DNA of 64,000 bases from Abyssibacter sp036156195 (GTDB lineage: Bacteria; Pseudomonadota; Gammaproteobacteria; Nevskiales; OUC007), in NCBI GenBank assembly GCA_036156195.1, contig JAYZUZ010000018.1, positions 231,108 through 295,107 of the forward strand. The letters are read 5' to 3'. The notes below the pieces were generated by a model, which worked only from the letters and a program-made list of their open reading frames with translations, had not been told where the DNA came from and made no database searches. This document shows positions 1 to 9,854 of this stretch, piece after piece (the stretch's first letter is position 1; each line of letters opens with the position of its first letter). Made by a program: the position numbers and the translations under genes.

Positions 1-31
1 CAGACCCGCCGGGACTGTACCCAATTCATGG

Positions 32-3000
32 TCAGCCCGGCAGTCGGGACCTCCCCAGCTCGGCCAGGGCCCGGCGGCGCATCCAGCCCGCCAGCAAACA
101 GCCCCAAAGCCACAACAGCCCCAGACTGCCCGACCCGCCGCCGCCACCGCCGGCCTCATCGTCGTTGCCGATACCGCCTGTCGCACTGGCCGCGCCCAGG
201 GTGGCATTCACTGGATCCGTCAGGGTCACCGTGAACTGCTCATCGGCCTCTACGGTGGTGTCCCCGCGCACCGTGACCGAAATCGATCGTATGGTCTGAC
301 CCGCCGCAAAATTGAGCTGGCCACTGGTGGCGTCGTAGTCCCCGTCGGCTGTGGTCGCTGTTCCATCCGCAGTGGCGTAGCGAACCGAGACGGCCCGGCC
401 GCTCGGCGCGGACAGGCTCACATCGAACTGCAGGCCCACCGTGCCGCTATCACCTTCCAGAACGCCGGCCGATGCGATGGACAGCTCTGGTGTCGGATCA
501 TCATCCTCGATCAGACCCACTGCCTCGGCGTCCGCCAAGGTCGCCCGAACCGGTGCACTCAAGGTAACGACAAAGCGCTCATTGGCCTCATCCAGCACAT
601 CGCCACTGACCGGCACTGTCACCGTGGCTGAGGTTTCACCGGGTGCCAGTGTCAGCGTGCCGCTGCTGCTGACGTAGTCACCGGCACTGGCCGACGCGCT
701 GTCGTCACCGGTCTGGTAGCTGACCTGCACCTCGCGGCCGCTGGCAGCCGACAGCTGGACCGTGAACTGGGCCTGTGTATTGCCGCTATCCCCTTCGGCC
801 AGGGTGGTGTCGCCAATCGACAGCGCTGGCAAGGGGTCATCGTTGACGATCGTGCCGGTCACTGAGGTCGTGGCCAAGGTGGCGTTGCTTGCAGCGCTCA
901 AGGTCAATGCCAGCGTCTCATCCGACTCGTTGAGTCGATCACCCCGCACCGGAACCGCAACCTGCTTGCGCGTCTCGCCTGGTGCAAAGCTCACGCGAGT
1001 GGCCACGGATTCGTAGTCACCCGCAGCCTGCGAGGCCGAGCCATCGGCCGTCGCCACAGACACGGCAACCGTCTTGCCGCTGGCTGCCGACAGGTCCAGC
1101 TGGAAGACCAGTGAGGACGTACCCGAATGACCCTCCGAGACGGATGCCCCGGTGGCGCTCAGACTGGGAACGGCATCGTCATCCCGAATGGTACCCGTGG
1201 CGGTCGACGTTCCAAGGCTGGCACCGCTGGGCTGGCTCAGGGCCAGGGTAAAGGTCTCGTCCGGCTCGTCCCGCGTGTCTCCACGTACGGTCACGCCCAC
1301 GGTCTTTTCGGTTTCGCCGGCCTGGAAAGTCAGCGTGCCAGACCGTGCCACGTAGTCACCCGAACTGGCCGTAGCGGAACCGTCTGCAGTGGCGAATCGC
1401 ACGCTGGCGGTGCGCCCACTGGCCGCGCTGAGCCGGACCACAAACGCGGCATTGCGATCGCCGCTATTACCCTCGGTGATCGACACATCGCTCACGCTCA
1501 GCGCAGGGGCCGCGTCATCGTTGCGAATGGTCAAGCGACCGGTGTCATCGGCCAGGGTGGCATGGGTGGGGCTGCTGAGCGTCACCGTCAGGTGCTCGTC
1601 GGCCTCGTGACGCGTGTCCCCCCCAAGCTGCAGGCCGATGGTGGCCGTCGCCGAGCCCGCCGGAATGGTCAGACTGCCGGAGCCGGCCTGGTAATCGCCG
1701 TCCGCTGTCGTCGCCGTACCGTCGGCGCTGGCCCAGTTCAGCGAGACATCGCGGCCACTGACGCTAGACAGGCTCACCGTCATCTCGACCACCCGACTCC
1801 CGCTATTGCCTTCGCCGTAGGTGACATCGGCAATGCTCACGCTGGGCAGCGGATCGTCATCGGCAATGGTCGCGGTCGCGGAGGAGTCACCAATGGCCGC
1901 ACCGCTGGCATTGCTCAACCGCAGCTGGAATTGCTCGTTCGCCTCATCCAGCGCGTCGCCGCGCACATTCACGGTAACCGACTGGGCCGTCTCGCCCGGC
2001 GCGAACGTCAGCGTGCCCGACGTGCTCTCGTAGTCGTTATCGACGGTTGTCGCAGAGCCGTCACGCGTCGCGTAGTCCAGAGTGACCGCGCTGGCGCTTT
2101 CCGCCGACAGCCGAACCTCGAACACCACCGGACTCAGTCCGCTATCGCCTTCGGTGATCTCCACGTCGGCAACCGTCACGGTGGGCACCCCTTCGTCATT
2201 GACGATCGTGCCCGCGGCAGTCGCGCGTTCCAGACTGGCATTCGCCGGAGCAGCCAGCGTGACCGAGAAGGACTCGTCCTCCTCGCGCACCGTGTCACCG
2301 GTGATCTGCACTTCGATGGTCTTGGCCGTCTCACCCGGTGCAAACGTCAGGGAACCGCTGGCGGCCACGTAGTCACTATCTGCCGTCGTGGCCGTGCCAT
2401 CGGCGGTCTGGTAATTCACCGTCACCGTGCGCCCGCTGGCGGCGGAGAGACTGACGGGGAGCACGAGGCGTGAGGTGCCCGAATTGCCCTCGGCGATCGA
2501 GCGATCCTCGATGCGCAGCGCCGGCAATGGATCGTCATTGACGATGGTCCCCACGCCTGTCGCATCAGCGATCTGCGCGTTCTGCGCCTCACTAATCACC
2601 AGTTGCAGGGTTTCGTCAGCCTCGTTGCGTGTATCGCCGGCAACCGTAACGGCCACGCGGCGACTGGTCTCGCCCGCTGGAATCGTCAGCGAGCCGCTGG
2701 CCGCCGAGTAGTCGGAATCAGCAGTCGTCGCCGAATCGTCGCGCGTCGTGAACTGCATGGACACGGCCTGCCCACTGGCAGCCGACAGGCTCACAGTGAA
2801 GTTCAGCGCGACTGTGCCGCTGTTGCCTTCGTCGACCTGTGCATTGCTCACCCGCAGTGCGGGCACGGCATCGTCGTTGGTAATGGTGCCAATGGCCGAT
2901 GCGGTCTGGATGCTGGCGTTGGTGGCCTCGCTGAGACGGACGGAGAACTGCTCATCGGGCTCGTGGCGGGTGTCACCGTTGACGGCCACCTGGATCGACT

Positions 3001-6000
3001 GGCTGGTTTCAGAAGGCGCAAAGCTCAGCTGCCCGCTGCGGGCCTGGTAGTCACCGTCGGCCGTCGTGGCCGAGCCGTCCTGGGTCGCATAGCGAACGGT
3101 GACCGTACGACCACTGGCCGCAGACAGCGTGACGGCCAGGGTGAGCGTCTGCTGACCGCTATCACCTTCCGTCACCGTGGCAGCGGCGATGGCCAGGCTG
3201 GGCGTCGCATCGTCATCTACGATGGTGCCCGTGGCCCGACCATCCTCCAGTGCCGCGTTACCCGGGTTGCTCAGCACCAGATCGAATGTCTCGTCGACCT
3301 CGTCCAGGCGGTCGCCCTGCACGCTGATTTCGATAGTGGCCGTACTCTGGCCTGCCGGGATACTGATCTGGCCGGTGGCTGCGACGAAATCCGCGTCGGT
3401 GGCCGTCGCTTCCACGGTCGCATAATCGGCCGTGACCGTCTGACCGCTGACGGCAGACAATTCCACCGTAAACGTCATGGTCGTCGTCCCGCTATTCCCC
3501 TCGGCCACGCTCACGTCAGCAACGCTGAGCGTCGGCAGGCCTTCGTCGTTCTGAATCGTGCCGGTTGCAGTGGCCTGGTCCAATGTCGCCTGCGCCGGGT
3601 TGCTCAGTGTGACCTCGAAGGTCTCGTCGGCCTCATTGCGCGTGTCGCCGACAATCGCCACATCAATGGTTTTCTGCGTTTCGCCGGCTGCGAAGGTCAG
3701 GGTTCCGCTGGCCGCGTTGTAATCCGAGTCTGCGGTGGTGGCGGTTCCATCGGAGGTGGCATAGGCCACCGTGATGTCTCGTCCGCTGGCCGCTGACAGC
3801 TGCACGCTGAACTGCAGATTGCGTGTGCCGCTGTCGCCCTCGGCCTGGCTTGCGTCCGCAATTGACAGCGCCGGTAACGGATCATCGTCGGTGATGGTGC
3901 CCGTGGCCGAGTTCGTCGTCACCGTCGCATTGGACGGATCGCTAAGCCCCAGCTCGAAGGTCTCGTTGGCCTCATCACGGGTGTCCCCCTGGACCGGCAC
4001 CGTGACTGTTTTCGTGGTCTCACCCGCCGCAAAGCTGAGCGTCCCGCTGCGGGCCTGGTAATCCCCATCCGCGGTGCGCGCAGTGCCATCACTGGTGGCA
4101 TACGCCACCGTCACCGCACGGCCGGATGCTGCCGACAAGGTCACGGTGAACACGGCATCGACCGTGCCGCTATCGCCTTCATCGACCGTGACATCGGCCA
4201 CACTCAACGTCGGCAGTGGATCATCGTCCTGGATCGTCAGCGTGTGGGTGTCATTCGCACCCAGCGTTGCGTTGGTGGGCGTCCCCAGCGTGATAACCAC
4301 GGTTTCGCGCCCCTCATCCAGATTGTCGTCGACGACCGTGCCCTGAATCGTCGCCTCGCGGCTGCCGGCGGGGATGACGATGGGCGATGCAGTGAAGTTG
4401 GAATAATCGTCACCGGCGGTTGCCGTCCCCGACAGGCTGTAGGGGATCGAGACCTCATCCTCGGCGTTCTTGTCCAATGCCACCGTCACCGTTAGCGTGC
4501 CGGCGTCCTCCAGGACCTCGCTGGTGGTTTCGGGCAGGGAGACGACCGGCGGGGTGCTGTTCACGCTGGTCTGGACGGTCTTGCTCTGCCGGGTCGTATC
4601 CGGGTTCTTGTCTTCGCCCGGATTGTCACCCGTCCCACCAAAGCCACCGCCGCTGGACATCGAACTGCCGGTACCGTCATACACCTGACCGCCTTCATCG
4701 GCATGTACGGTGGCAACCGAATTCAGGGCCCCGCCACTGGCCGGCGCCGTCGCCACGTAGTTGAGCTGGACTTCAAAGCCCGGGTTGAGCTGATTGCCGA
4801 TGTATGTGCAGACCCGATTGGTCTCGCTACCGGACTCTGTATTACAGGCCCAGCGATTAAAGTCGGTGCGCGTAAAGCCCGAGAACGGCGTCTCGAACCG
4901 GACCGTAAACCCAGGCCCCGCCGGCAGGTTGTTTGCGTTCTTGACCGTGGCTGTAAATGCGAGGCCCGCCTCGTTTTCCTCGGCCTCCGAAGGCCCGTCG
5001 TAGACGCTCAGATCAAGATCGACCCCGCCCGGATCCCCGACCAGGGACACAAAGATGTCGCCATCGTCATTTGGCCCGGATGCCTGCCATGCCAGGGCGT
5101 AGTCCATGAACTGGGAACGGCAGTTGGTGTAGTAGTAATTGCCGTCTCCAAACTGATCACCGAAATCCGAGCAGAAATCCCGAACCACCAAAGAGAATGG
5201 GAATCCAGCAACCGCCATCCCGGACGCGGCATTGTGCTCGGCAGGTAGCGGGCTGATCGCCGTCAGTGTCACGTTGTCTGTTTGGCTGACACGCCGCCCG
5301 ATGATCTCGCTTTCGACGCCCGGCAACTCACTATCGCGGGCCCAGGTCAGGACAAAATCTTCGCCTTTTGGAGGGTAAGAGTCTTCTCCGAAGCCATCGA
5401 AATCATTGAAATAAGACTCCTGTCCTTCACGCTCGGCTCGGCCCACAGTCGCCACCTGCGGCCCCTGAACCGTCGCAACAGTCGGGTCGATGCGCTCCAG
5501 GCTTTCCGGCAGCACGTAGCTCGCCGGACTGGTCATCCCGTTCTCATTCGGGATGAGCTGATAGTGATTGGGCTCCATCACCAGAAGCACGTGATCCGGA
5601 CTGAGTGACGTCGAAGACTGGGAGCTATCGAAACTATCCGCGCAATCATCAAACGCGTCGTCCGGGCAGATATCCCCCAGGGCGATATCTGGTCGCGCGT
5701 AGGATTCACCGCCGTCAACCTGAGAGACCCGCTGCGCGGCCAGATACTCACTGCCATCTGCGCCAAAGAGTTGCCAGCGCACATCCCGGCGGCCGGCACC
5801 ATCATCAAAATCCCATACGAGTCCGAATACATTGCGTCCGGCTGCCAGGCGCTGCGTCAGCGGGTGAACAGCTGCTCCAGCGCTTTCCGTGGCCACGAGC
5901 GTGATGACATTGCCCGTGCCTGCAGCGTCATCGGCGGCGATCTGCCGGACGATGAGTCCGCGGTCGGTGCCTGCGTCAGCCGTGAAGATGGCAGACACCA

Positions 6001-6712
6001 GAAAACGCCGAATGGGATCGGCCGTGGTATCAAACGCGACGTCCGACGCACGTGTGGTCGTGAACGCACCCGGAAACACCGTGAACTCACCCTGCCCGTC
6101 CAGCGGCGCAAGCGTGCTCGCATCATCGGACTGAAACGCGAACAATCGGCCCTTGACCACGGGCACACCTGACCCCGAGTCCGTCCAGGTGACGAGGACC
6201 TGATAAGTCTGGGGGAAGCTGCCATCGGAGGCCGTAATCGCCACACGCGGCTCCGACTGGTTACCCACCAGCTCAGAGTTCACGGAGAATCGGATTTCCT
6301 GGTGCGTCCATCCTGGGAAGGTCGTGTCCCCGTCGCTGTACTCAATGGGGTTTGCCGTCACCGCATCGGTGATACGCAGCGAGCCGTAGATGTTCGCATC
6401 GCCGTCGGTATCGCCGTCCTGGTTGGGACTTTCCCAGACCGTCACGGTCACCAGCGGGTCAACCCGCGTACTGCCATCTGCGTTGGACTCGACCGACTGC
6501 AGCCCACCTGCAGTCGCCACGGCTGGGGCAGACTGTTCACCGCCGATGGCGGCATCGTTGGCCTGGTACTGGAACACGATGTACTGGCGCGCCAGTTCAT
6601 CACCGCCGATCACCAGACACGGCGCGATCAGCGCAGCCAGTGCCAGCTTTCGGATCCAACGATTGCCTGACAGCAATCCGCTCACTCGATGTTGCAGATG
6701 GTTGCGACGCAT
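32..6712 (-). CDS. Giant Calx-beta repeat surface protein with GlyGly-CTERM-like tail
   Basis: About 2226 aa from the ATG at 6712, which follows GGGAGGAG by a normal distance; an in-frame ATG 51 bases upstream has no such site. The N-terminus is basic and then hydrophobic (around LALAALIAPCLVIGG), a signal or anchor sequence. Residues up to about 700 look like a globular ectodomain, with a DUF11-like stretch near FTVRFETPFSGF. Then come 13 Calx-beta modules of about 113 aa, each with EG(D/N)SG, a TADGDY-like segment, G(T/S)L(T/S)F.AGET and a DDDPLP-type linker; the first is divergent. Calx-beta modules bind calcium and build extended adhesins. The C-terminus is a six-glycine run, a hydrophobic stretch, then MRRR, the architecture of GlyGly-CTERM proteins cleaved by rhombosortase and delivered to the cell surface. 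No rhombosortase is seen in the window. The FadL-like gene lies 73 bases upstream on the same strand. Ligand unknown. Confidence 0.88.
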   Translation of the reverse strand: MRRNHLQHRVSGLLSGNRWIRKLALAALIAPCLVIGGDELARQYIVFQYQANDAAIGGEQSAPAVATAGGLQSVESNADGSTRVDPLVTVTVWESPNQDGDTDGDANIYGSLRITDAVTANPIEYSDGDTTFPGWTHQEIRFSVNSELVGNQSEPRVAITASDGSFPQTYQVLVTWTDSGSGVPVVKGRLFAFQSDDASTLAPLDGQGEFTVFPGAFTTTRASDVAFDTTADPIRRFLVSAIFTADAGTDRGLIVRQIAADDAAGTGNVITLVATESAGAAVHPLTQRLAAGRNVFGLVWDFDDGAGRRDVRWQLFGADGSEYLAAQRVSQVDGGESYARPDIALGDICPDDAFDDCADSFDSSQSSTSLSPDHVLLVMEPNHYQLIPNENGMTSPASYVLPESLERIDPTVATVQGPQVATVGRAEREGQESYFNDFDGFGEDSYPPKGEDFVLTWARDSELPGVESEIIGRRVSQTDNVTLTAISPLPAEHNAASGMAVAGFPFSLVVRDFCSDFGDQFGDGNYYYTNCRSQFMDYALAWQASGPNDDGDIFVSLVGDPGGVDLDLSVYDGPSEAEENEAGLAFTATVKNANNLPAGPGFTVRFETPFSGFTRTDFNRWACNTESGSETNRVCTYIGNQLNPGFEVQLNYVATAPASGGALNSVATVHADEGGQVYDGTGSSMSSGGGFGGTGDNPGEDKNPDTTRQSKTVQTSVNSTPPVVSLPETTSEVLEDAGTLTVTVALDKNAEDEVSIPYSLSGTATAGDDYSNFTASPIVIPAGSREATIQGTVVDDNLDEGRETVVITLGTPTNATLGANDTHTLTIQDDDPLPTLSVADVTVDEGDSGTVDAVFTVTLSAASGRAVTVAYATSDGTARTADGDYQARSGTLSFAAGETTKTVTVPVQGDTRDEANETFELGLSDPSNATVTTNSATGTITDDDPLPALSIADASQAEGDSGTRNLQFSVQLSAASGRDITVAYATSDGTATTADSDYNAASGTLTFAAGETQKTIDVAIVGDTRNEADETFEVTLSNPAQATLDQATATGTIQNDEGLPTLSVADVSVAEGNSGTTTMTFTVELSAVSGQTVTADYATVEATATDADFVAATGQISIPAGQSTATIEISVQGDRLDEVDETFDLVLSNPGNAALEDGRATGTIVDDDATPSLAIAAATVTEGDSGQQTLTLAVTLSAASGRTVTVRYATQDGSATTADGDYQARSGQLSFAPSETSQSIQVAVNGDTRHEPDEQFSVRLSEATNASIQTASAIGTITNDDAVPALRVSNAQVDEGNSGTVALNFTVSLSAASGQAVSMQFTTRDDSATTADSDYSAASGSLTIPAGETSRRVAVTVAGDTRNEADETLQLVISEAQNAQIADATGVGTIVNDDPLPALRIEDRSIAEGNSGTSRLVLPVSLSAASGRTVTVNYQTADGTATTADSDYVAASGSLTFAPGETAKTIEVQITGDTVREEDESFSVTLAAPANASLERATAAGTIVNDEGVPTVTVADVEITEGDSGLSPVVFEVRLSAESASAVTLDYATRDGSATTVDNDYESTSGTLTFAPGETAQSVTVNVRGDALDEANEQFQLRLSNASGAAIGDSSATATIADDDPLPSVSIADVTYGEGNSGSRVVEMTVSLSSVSGRDVSLNWASADGTATTADGDYQAGSGSLTIPAGSATATIGLQLGGDTRHEADEHLTVTLSSPTHATLADDTGRLTIRNDDAAPALSVSDVSITEGNSGDRNAAFVVRLSAASGRTASVRFATADGSATASSGDYVARSGTLTFQAGETEKTVGVTVRGDTRDEPDETFTLALSQPSGASLGTSTATGTIRDDDAVPSLSATGASVSEGHSGTSSLVFQLDLSAASGKTVAVSVATADGSASQAAGDYESVATRVSFAPGETRKQVAVPVRGDRLNESDETLALTLSAASNATLATTSVTGTIVNDDPLPALSIGDTTLAEGDSGNTQAQFTVQLSAASGREVQVSYQTGDDSASASAGDYVSSSGTLTLAPGETSATVTVPVSGDVLDEANERFVVTLSAPVRATLADAEAVGLIEDDDPTPELSIASAGVLEGDSGTVGLQFDVSLSAPSGRAVSVRYATADGTATTADGDYDATSGQLNFAAGQTIRSISVTVRGDTTVEADEQFTVTLTDPVNATLGAASATGGIGNDDEAGGGGGGSGSLGLLWLWGCLLAGWMRRRALAELGRSRLPG
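165..4550 (-). repeat. Tandem array of 13 Calx-beta coding repeats (~338 bp each)
   Basis: Recurrent segments such as the EG(D/N)SG codons fall at a regular spacing of about 338 bases (near 450, 790, 1125, 1463, 1803, 2142, 2480, 2818, 3162, 3490, 3832 and 4168). The copies are diverged at the DNA level but keep common blocks encoding LSAASGR and DGTATTADGDY, so length change by recombination between modules is plausible. Boundaries are approximate. Confidence 0.85.
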
Positions 6713-6785
6713 ATCCCGCTCCTCCCAGACGGCCCCGATGACCGCCCCCATGCTTCGTCGCATCGTGATGCGACGGCCAAAATGG

Positions 6786-8318
6786 TTACTTGACGAAGTA
6801 CGTCCAGCCGATCAAAAAGCTGACGGTGCTGGCACTGACATCGGTAGCATCGCCCCCGAACTCCCCGGGTGTGGGCACGAGGAAGAACGACGAGCTCGCA
6901 CCCCCTCTGTTAAAGGGCTGCACGCTGGAAAATCGCTGGTAGTCCGACTCGCTGGCGAAGGTGTAGGACAGGCCCACCGACAGCAGTGATTTTTCGGAGG
7001 TGCGCGAGAACCCGACGGTGACGTTGTTGTTGTCCCAGGTCGTAATCCCCATGTCGTAGTTGTTGTTGTTGAGGAACAGACTGGGATCGTTGGGCGCACG
7101 GTCAAAGGCCGACTTGTCCGTTCGGGCGCTGAGATACAGCGTGTAGCGATTGCTAACGCGCTGCTCAATGCCGATGGCGAAGTTGGTCACGCTGCGAGCG
7201 CGATCCCGGACCTCCAGCACTTCATTGGCATCCACCGGGGTGTTGGCATTGCCGAGCACCAGATTCTCCGAGCGGGCATCGACCACCGTGTAGGGATCCA
7301 CCTCGTCAAACCACTCGGCCGCCAGGGCGACACGGGTTTGCCCCAGCAGAAACTCCAGACCCAAGGCGACCGACAGCGGGTTTTCGTATTCGGCATCCAG
7401 GTTGTCCTGACGGCCATCCAGTAACTGGTCACCGTTATTGGCCTGAATGGGATTGTTGATGTCGGAAAACACCAGCGAACTGGACCCGCTGCCTGACAGC
7501 GACACGCTGGGCGTGGTGAGGGTCAGTCCCGCCTTTATCCACTCCCAGTCAGCCGCGACGCCCAACTTGAGCAGTGCACGCAAGTTCTGGAACTCCACCG
7601 AGCGGTTGTAGGCCTGCGTGGCCGCGACGTGTGTCACCTGGTTGGCGGCGCGGGCCGTCTGGGCAATGAGTGACGACTGGCTGCGATACGCGGCATAGGC
7701 CGTGGCCCCGACGGACCATCGATCCGATACCAGCGTGCCGTAGGACAGGCCCGCCCAGTATTCACTGAGGTTGCTGCTGTAACTCATCTGGCCGCGGTAA
7801 TCCTCGACCTGCCCGCTGGACTGCTCGCCGAAGGCGGGCTGGCTGTTGCCTCCGGGCATATCGACATTGCGGCCGCCGTAGAGCAGATCCTGGGAGAACT
7901 GCAGGCGCTGTGACATTTGCGAGCCGCCGGATTGGCGGGCCAGCACGCTATAGCCGAGCTTGACGTCGTTGAACAGCACCGTGCCGCTTAGCAGCAGTGG
8001 CACCGAGCCCGGCTGCGAGGATTCCAGCGGTTTGCCGGTCTCGGCCCCATCCTCGATGCTGATCGAGCGCACCTGATAGGCGTCGGCGTTAATCGACAAG
8101 GTCAGATCCGGCACGTAGGCCAGACCCGCCGGGTTGTAGTACGTCGCACTGGTGTCCCGAACACCGGCCACCATGGCGCCGCCCATCAATGCCGAGCGTG
8201 TGCCGAACTGGTTGGTCCAGTAGTGATACTCCTGCGCCGACGCTGCAGACGTCAGCCCAAACGCGCAAACCGCCAGCAGATACCGGCTGCACGCCGCAGC
8301 CTTGAACGTTTTACTCAT
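6786..8318 (-). CDS. OmpP1/FadL-family outer-membrane transporter
   Basis: About 510 aa from the ATG at 8318; a GTG 12 bases upstream is the other option. A signal peptide ends near ASA-QE. The mature N-terminus has the family signature: NQFGTRSALMGGA, then a segment ending in YYNPAGLAYV. The rest is rich in alternating aromatic and polar beta-strand sequence and ends in a C-terminal strand (WTYFVK), as in a 14-stranded FadL-type barrel. FadL proteins carry long-chain fatty acids or other hydrophobic molecules across the outer membrane by lateral release. Asn-rich loops (LNNNNYD, WDNNN) are probably extracellular turns. The neighbouring Calx-beta gene follows in the same direction and may be co-transcribed. 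Substrate cannot be assigned. Confidence 0.82.
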   Translation of the reverse strand: MSKTFKAAACSRYLLAVCAFGLTSAASAQEYHYWTNQFGTRSALMGGAMVAGVRDTSATYYNPAGLAYVPDLTLSINADAYQVRSISIEDGAETGKPLESSQPGSVPLLLSGTVLFNDVKLGYSVLARQSGGSQMSQRLQFSQDLLYGGRNVDMPGGNSQPAFGEQSSGQVEDYRGQMSYSSNLSEYWAGLSYGTLVSDRWSVGATAYAAYRSQSSLIAQTARAANQVTHVAATQAYNRSVEFQNLRALLKLGVAADWEWIKAGLTLTTPSVSLSGSGSSSLVFSDINNPIQANNGDQLLDGRQDNLDAEYENPLSVALGLEFLLGQTRVALAAEWFDEVDPYTVVDARSENLVLGNANTPVDANEVLEVRDRARSVTNFAIGIEQRVSNRYTLYLSARTDKSAFDRAPNDPSLFLNNNNYDMGITTWDNNNVTVGFSRTSEKSLLSVGLSYTFASESDYQRFSSVQPFNRGGASSSFFLVPTPGEFGGDATDVSASTVSFLIGWTYFVK

Positions 8319-8712
8319 TCTCGCCCCCACTCCCGATGTCCCGAGCCGCAGTCCCCGTGCAGCTCAATGCGTCAACGAAACATAGCGAGCGACCCGCGCG
8401 TTGCAATCATCCGGATCGATGAAATCTGCTCCGTGTCTCAGTTCTGTCTCCAATCAGCGACAGGCCTGCACTCGCGCCGGGATACCAAAAGCCCGGACCA
8501 GCGGCGGTTTTAGGCCGATGATGGGGTCGAATCACGACAGTTGACCCCGCAAGGCGCAGCAATGGCGACTGCCCCCCTGAAACGGCGATGTCGTCAAAAA
8601 GTCATGCAGTTTTCCGCAGGCAGGCGCTCGCACGGGACTTGCATGACCGGGCCCAGCACCACCGTCTCAGCTGGCATCCACAGCCCGCCGCCCACTTCAG
8701 GATTCATTGCGT
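8319..8712. other. Divergent intergenic region between FadL-like and MinD-like genes
   Basis: This 394-base stretch separates two divergent genes. Apart from one promoter-like element for the FadL-like gene I see no conserved RNA or protein-coding signal. Short open frames here lack ribosome sites. Confidence 0.5.
8379..8406 (-). promoter_or_regulatory. Candidate sigma70 promoter of the FadL-like gene
   Basis: On the minus strand TTGCAA (8401-8406) lies 16 bases from TATGTT (8379-8384); each hexamer matches consensus at 4 of 6 positions. It sits about 60 bases upstream of the ATG at 8318. Found by eye only. Confidence 0.35.
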
Positions 8713-9828
8713 ATGACCCGCCTTCACCCCAAAGCCAAGCAACTGGTTGCCATTGGTGGCGGCAAGGGTGGCGTTGGCAAAAGCGTTGTGGCGATTGCGC
8801 TCGCGGTGGAGTGGGCTCGCCAAGGCCGACGGGTGGTCCTGGTGGATCTCGATCTGGGTGCGGCGAATCTGCACAGCTATCTGGGCATTCATCACGCAAC
8901 GCCGACACTGGCCCGGTTCCTGCGCCGGGAAACCGACACGCTGGAGGGTCTGCAGGTCGATACCGGTCAATCCGGTCTAAAGCTGTTGCGAGGGGCCGAT
9001 GACGTGCCGGGGCTGGCCAATCCCCAGCACTGGATGAAGCTCAAGCTACTCCGCCACATCCGAGCGATCGACGCCGATGTCGTGGTCTTGGACCTTGGCG
9101 CGGGCACGGCCTTCAACACTCTGGATTTCTTCGGGGCTGCCGATCTCGGGCTGGTGGTCACGGAACCTCAGCCAGCTGCCGTCATGAACGCCTATGGCTT
9201 CATCAAGGCCGCATTCCATCGCCGCCTGCAGGCGGTGTTTCGTCACCACCCGGCCTTGGCCGATGCCGTGGAATTCGACCTGGCCGCCCCGGACGATCAG
9301 CGCCAGTTTGGTGTCGACTGGCTGCGCCAGATGGCGGCCGACCTCGCTCCGGAGGCCACGGGCGTCATCCATGACATCGCGCAGGGCTTCAAGCCGGGGC
9401 TCATCATCAATCGCAGCCGGCCCGATGATGACAACACGCTGGTAAACAATCTGCTGACGCTTTGTCGCAGCCGGCTGGGGCTGTCCGTCGAGCAACTGGG
9501 CCAAGCGCCGGCCAACGAGGCCATGCGCCGGTTCCAGTTGAATATTCCGGGCTTTCTGCAGCAGCCGATCGCGGCTGATTTTCACGCGTCTGTGCAGCGT
9601 ATCGTCCGCCGGCTGGACCAGGCGTCTGCTGCTCAGTCCTCCACACCACCTGATCTCAGCGAGGCCGCCCAGCACCGGCTTCAGCAACTCCTCGACACGC
9701 TCAACACCGAGCAATTGCAGGGGCGATCACGGGATGCCTGGAAGTTGCGCGTGTTCTTCCGACCGCAGGATGTGATGGCCTTGCTGGAATCGCATGGCCA
9801 TTCGGCAGAATCGCTGATCCAGAACTGA
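8713..9828 (+). CDS. Orphan MinD/FlhG-like P-loop ATPase
   Basis: About 371 aa. It has the deviant Walker A of the MinD/ParA class (GGGKGGVGKS), the second signature VVLVDLDLGAANLHSYLG and a Walker B region VVVLDLGAGT followed by AFNTLDFF, most like stand-alone FlhG/FleN-type proteins. These ATPases dimerise on ATP and commonly position envelope machines or partition cargo. The last 100 residues form a C-terminal extension of unknown role. There is no flagellar, min or par partner here. The gene converges on the M50-adaptor gene with only 26 bases between stops. A TTG two codons upstream of the ATG is an alternative start; AGGA at 8699-8702 could serve either. Confidence 0.8.
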   Translation: MTRLHPKAKQLVAIGGGKGGVGKSVVAIALAVEWARQGRRVVLVDLDLGAANLHSYLGIHHATPTLARFLRRETDTLEGLQVDTGQSGLKLLRGADDVPGLANPQHWMKLKLLRHIRAIDADVVVLDLGAGTAFNTLDFFGAADLGLVVTEPQPAAVMNAYGFIKAAFHRRLQAVFRHHPALADAVEFDLAAPDDQRQFGVDWLRQMAADLAPEATGVIHDIAQGFKPGLIINRSRPDDDNTLVNNLLTLCRSRLGLSVEQLGQAPANEAMRRFQLNIPGFLQQPIAADFHASVQRIVRRLDQASAAQSSTPPDLSEAAQHRLQQLLDTLNTEQLQGRSRDAWKLRVFFRPQDVMALLESHGHSAESLIQN

Positions 9829-9854
9829 TCTGCAGCCCCCCGTTGGAAACAACT

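Noticed and set aside
1127..3796. Long plus-strand frames (448 and 397 codons) opposite the Calx-beta repeats
   Set aside because: They mirror the repeat periodicity of the real gene and show no signal peptide or recognisable motif.
165..4550. CRISPR-like regular spacing of short repeated blocks
   Set aside because: The period is about 338 bases in frame with a protein repeat; there are no identical short direct repeats with unique spacers.
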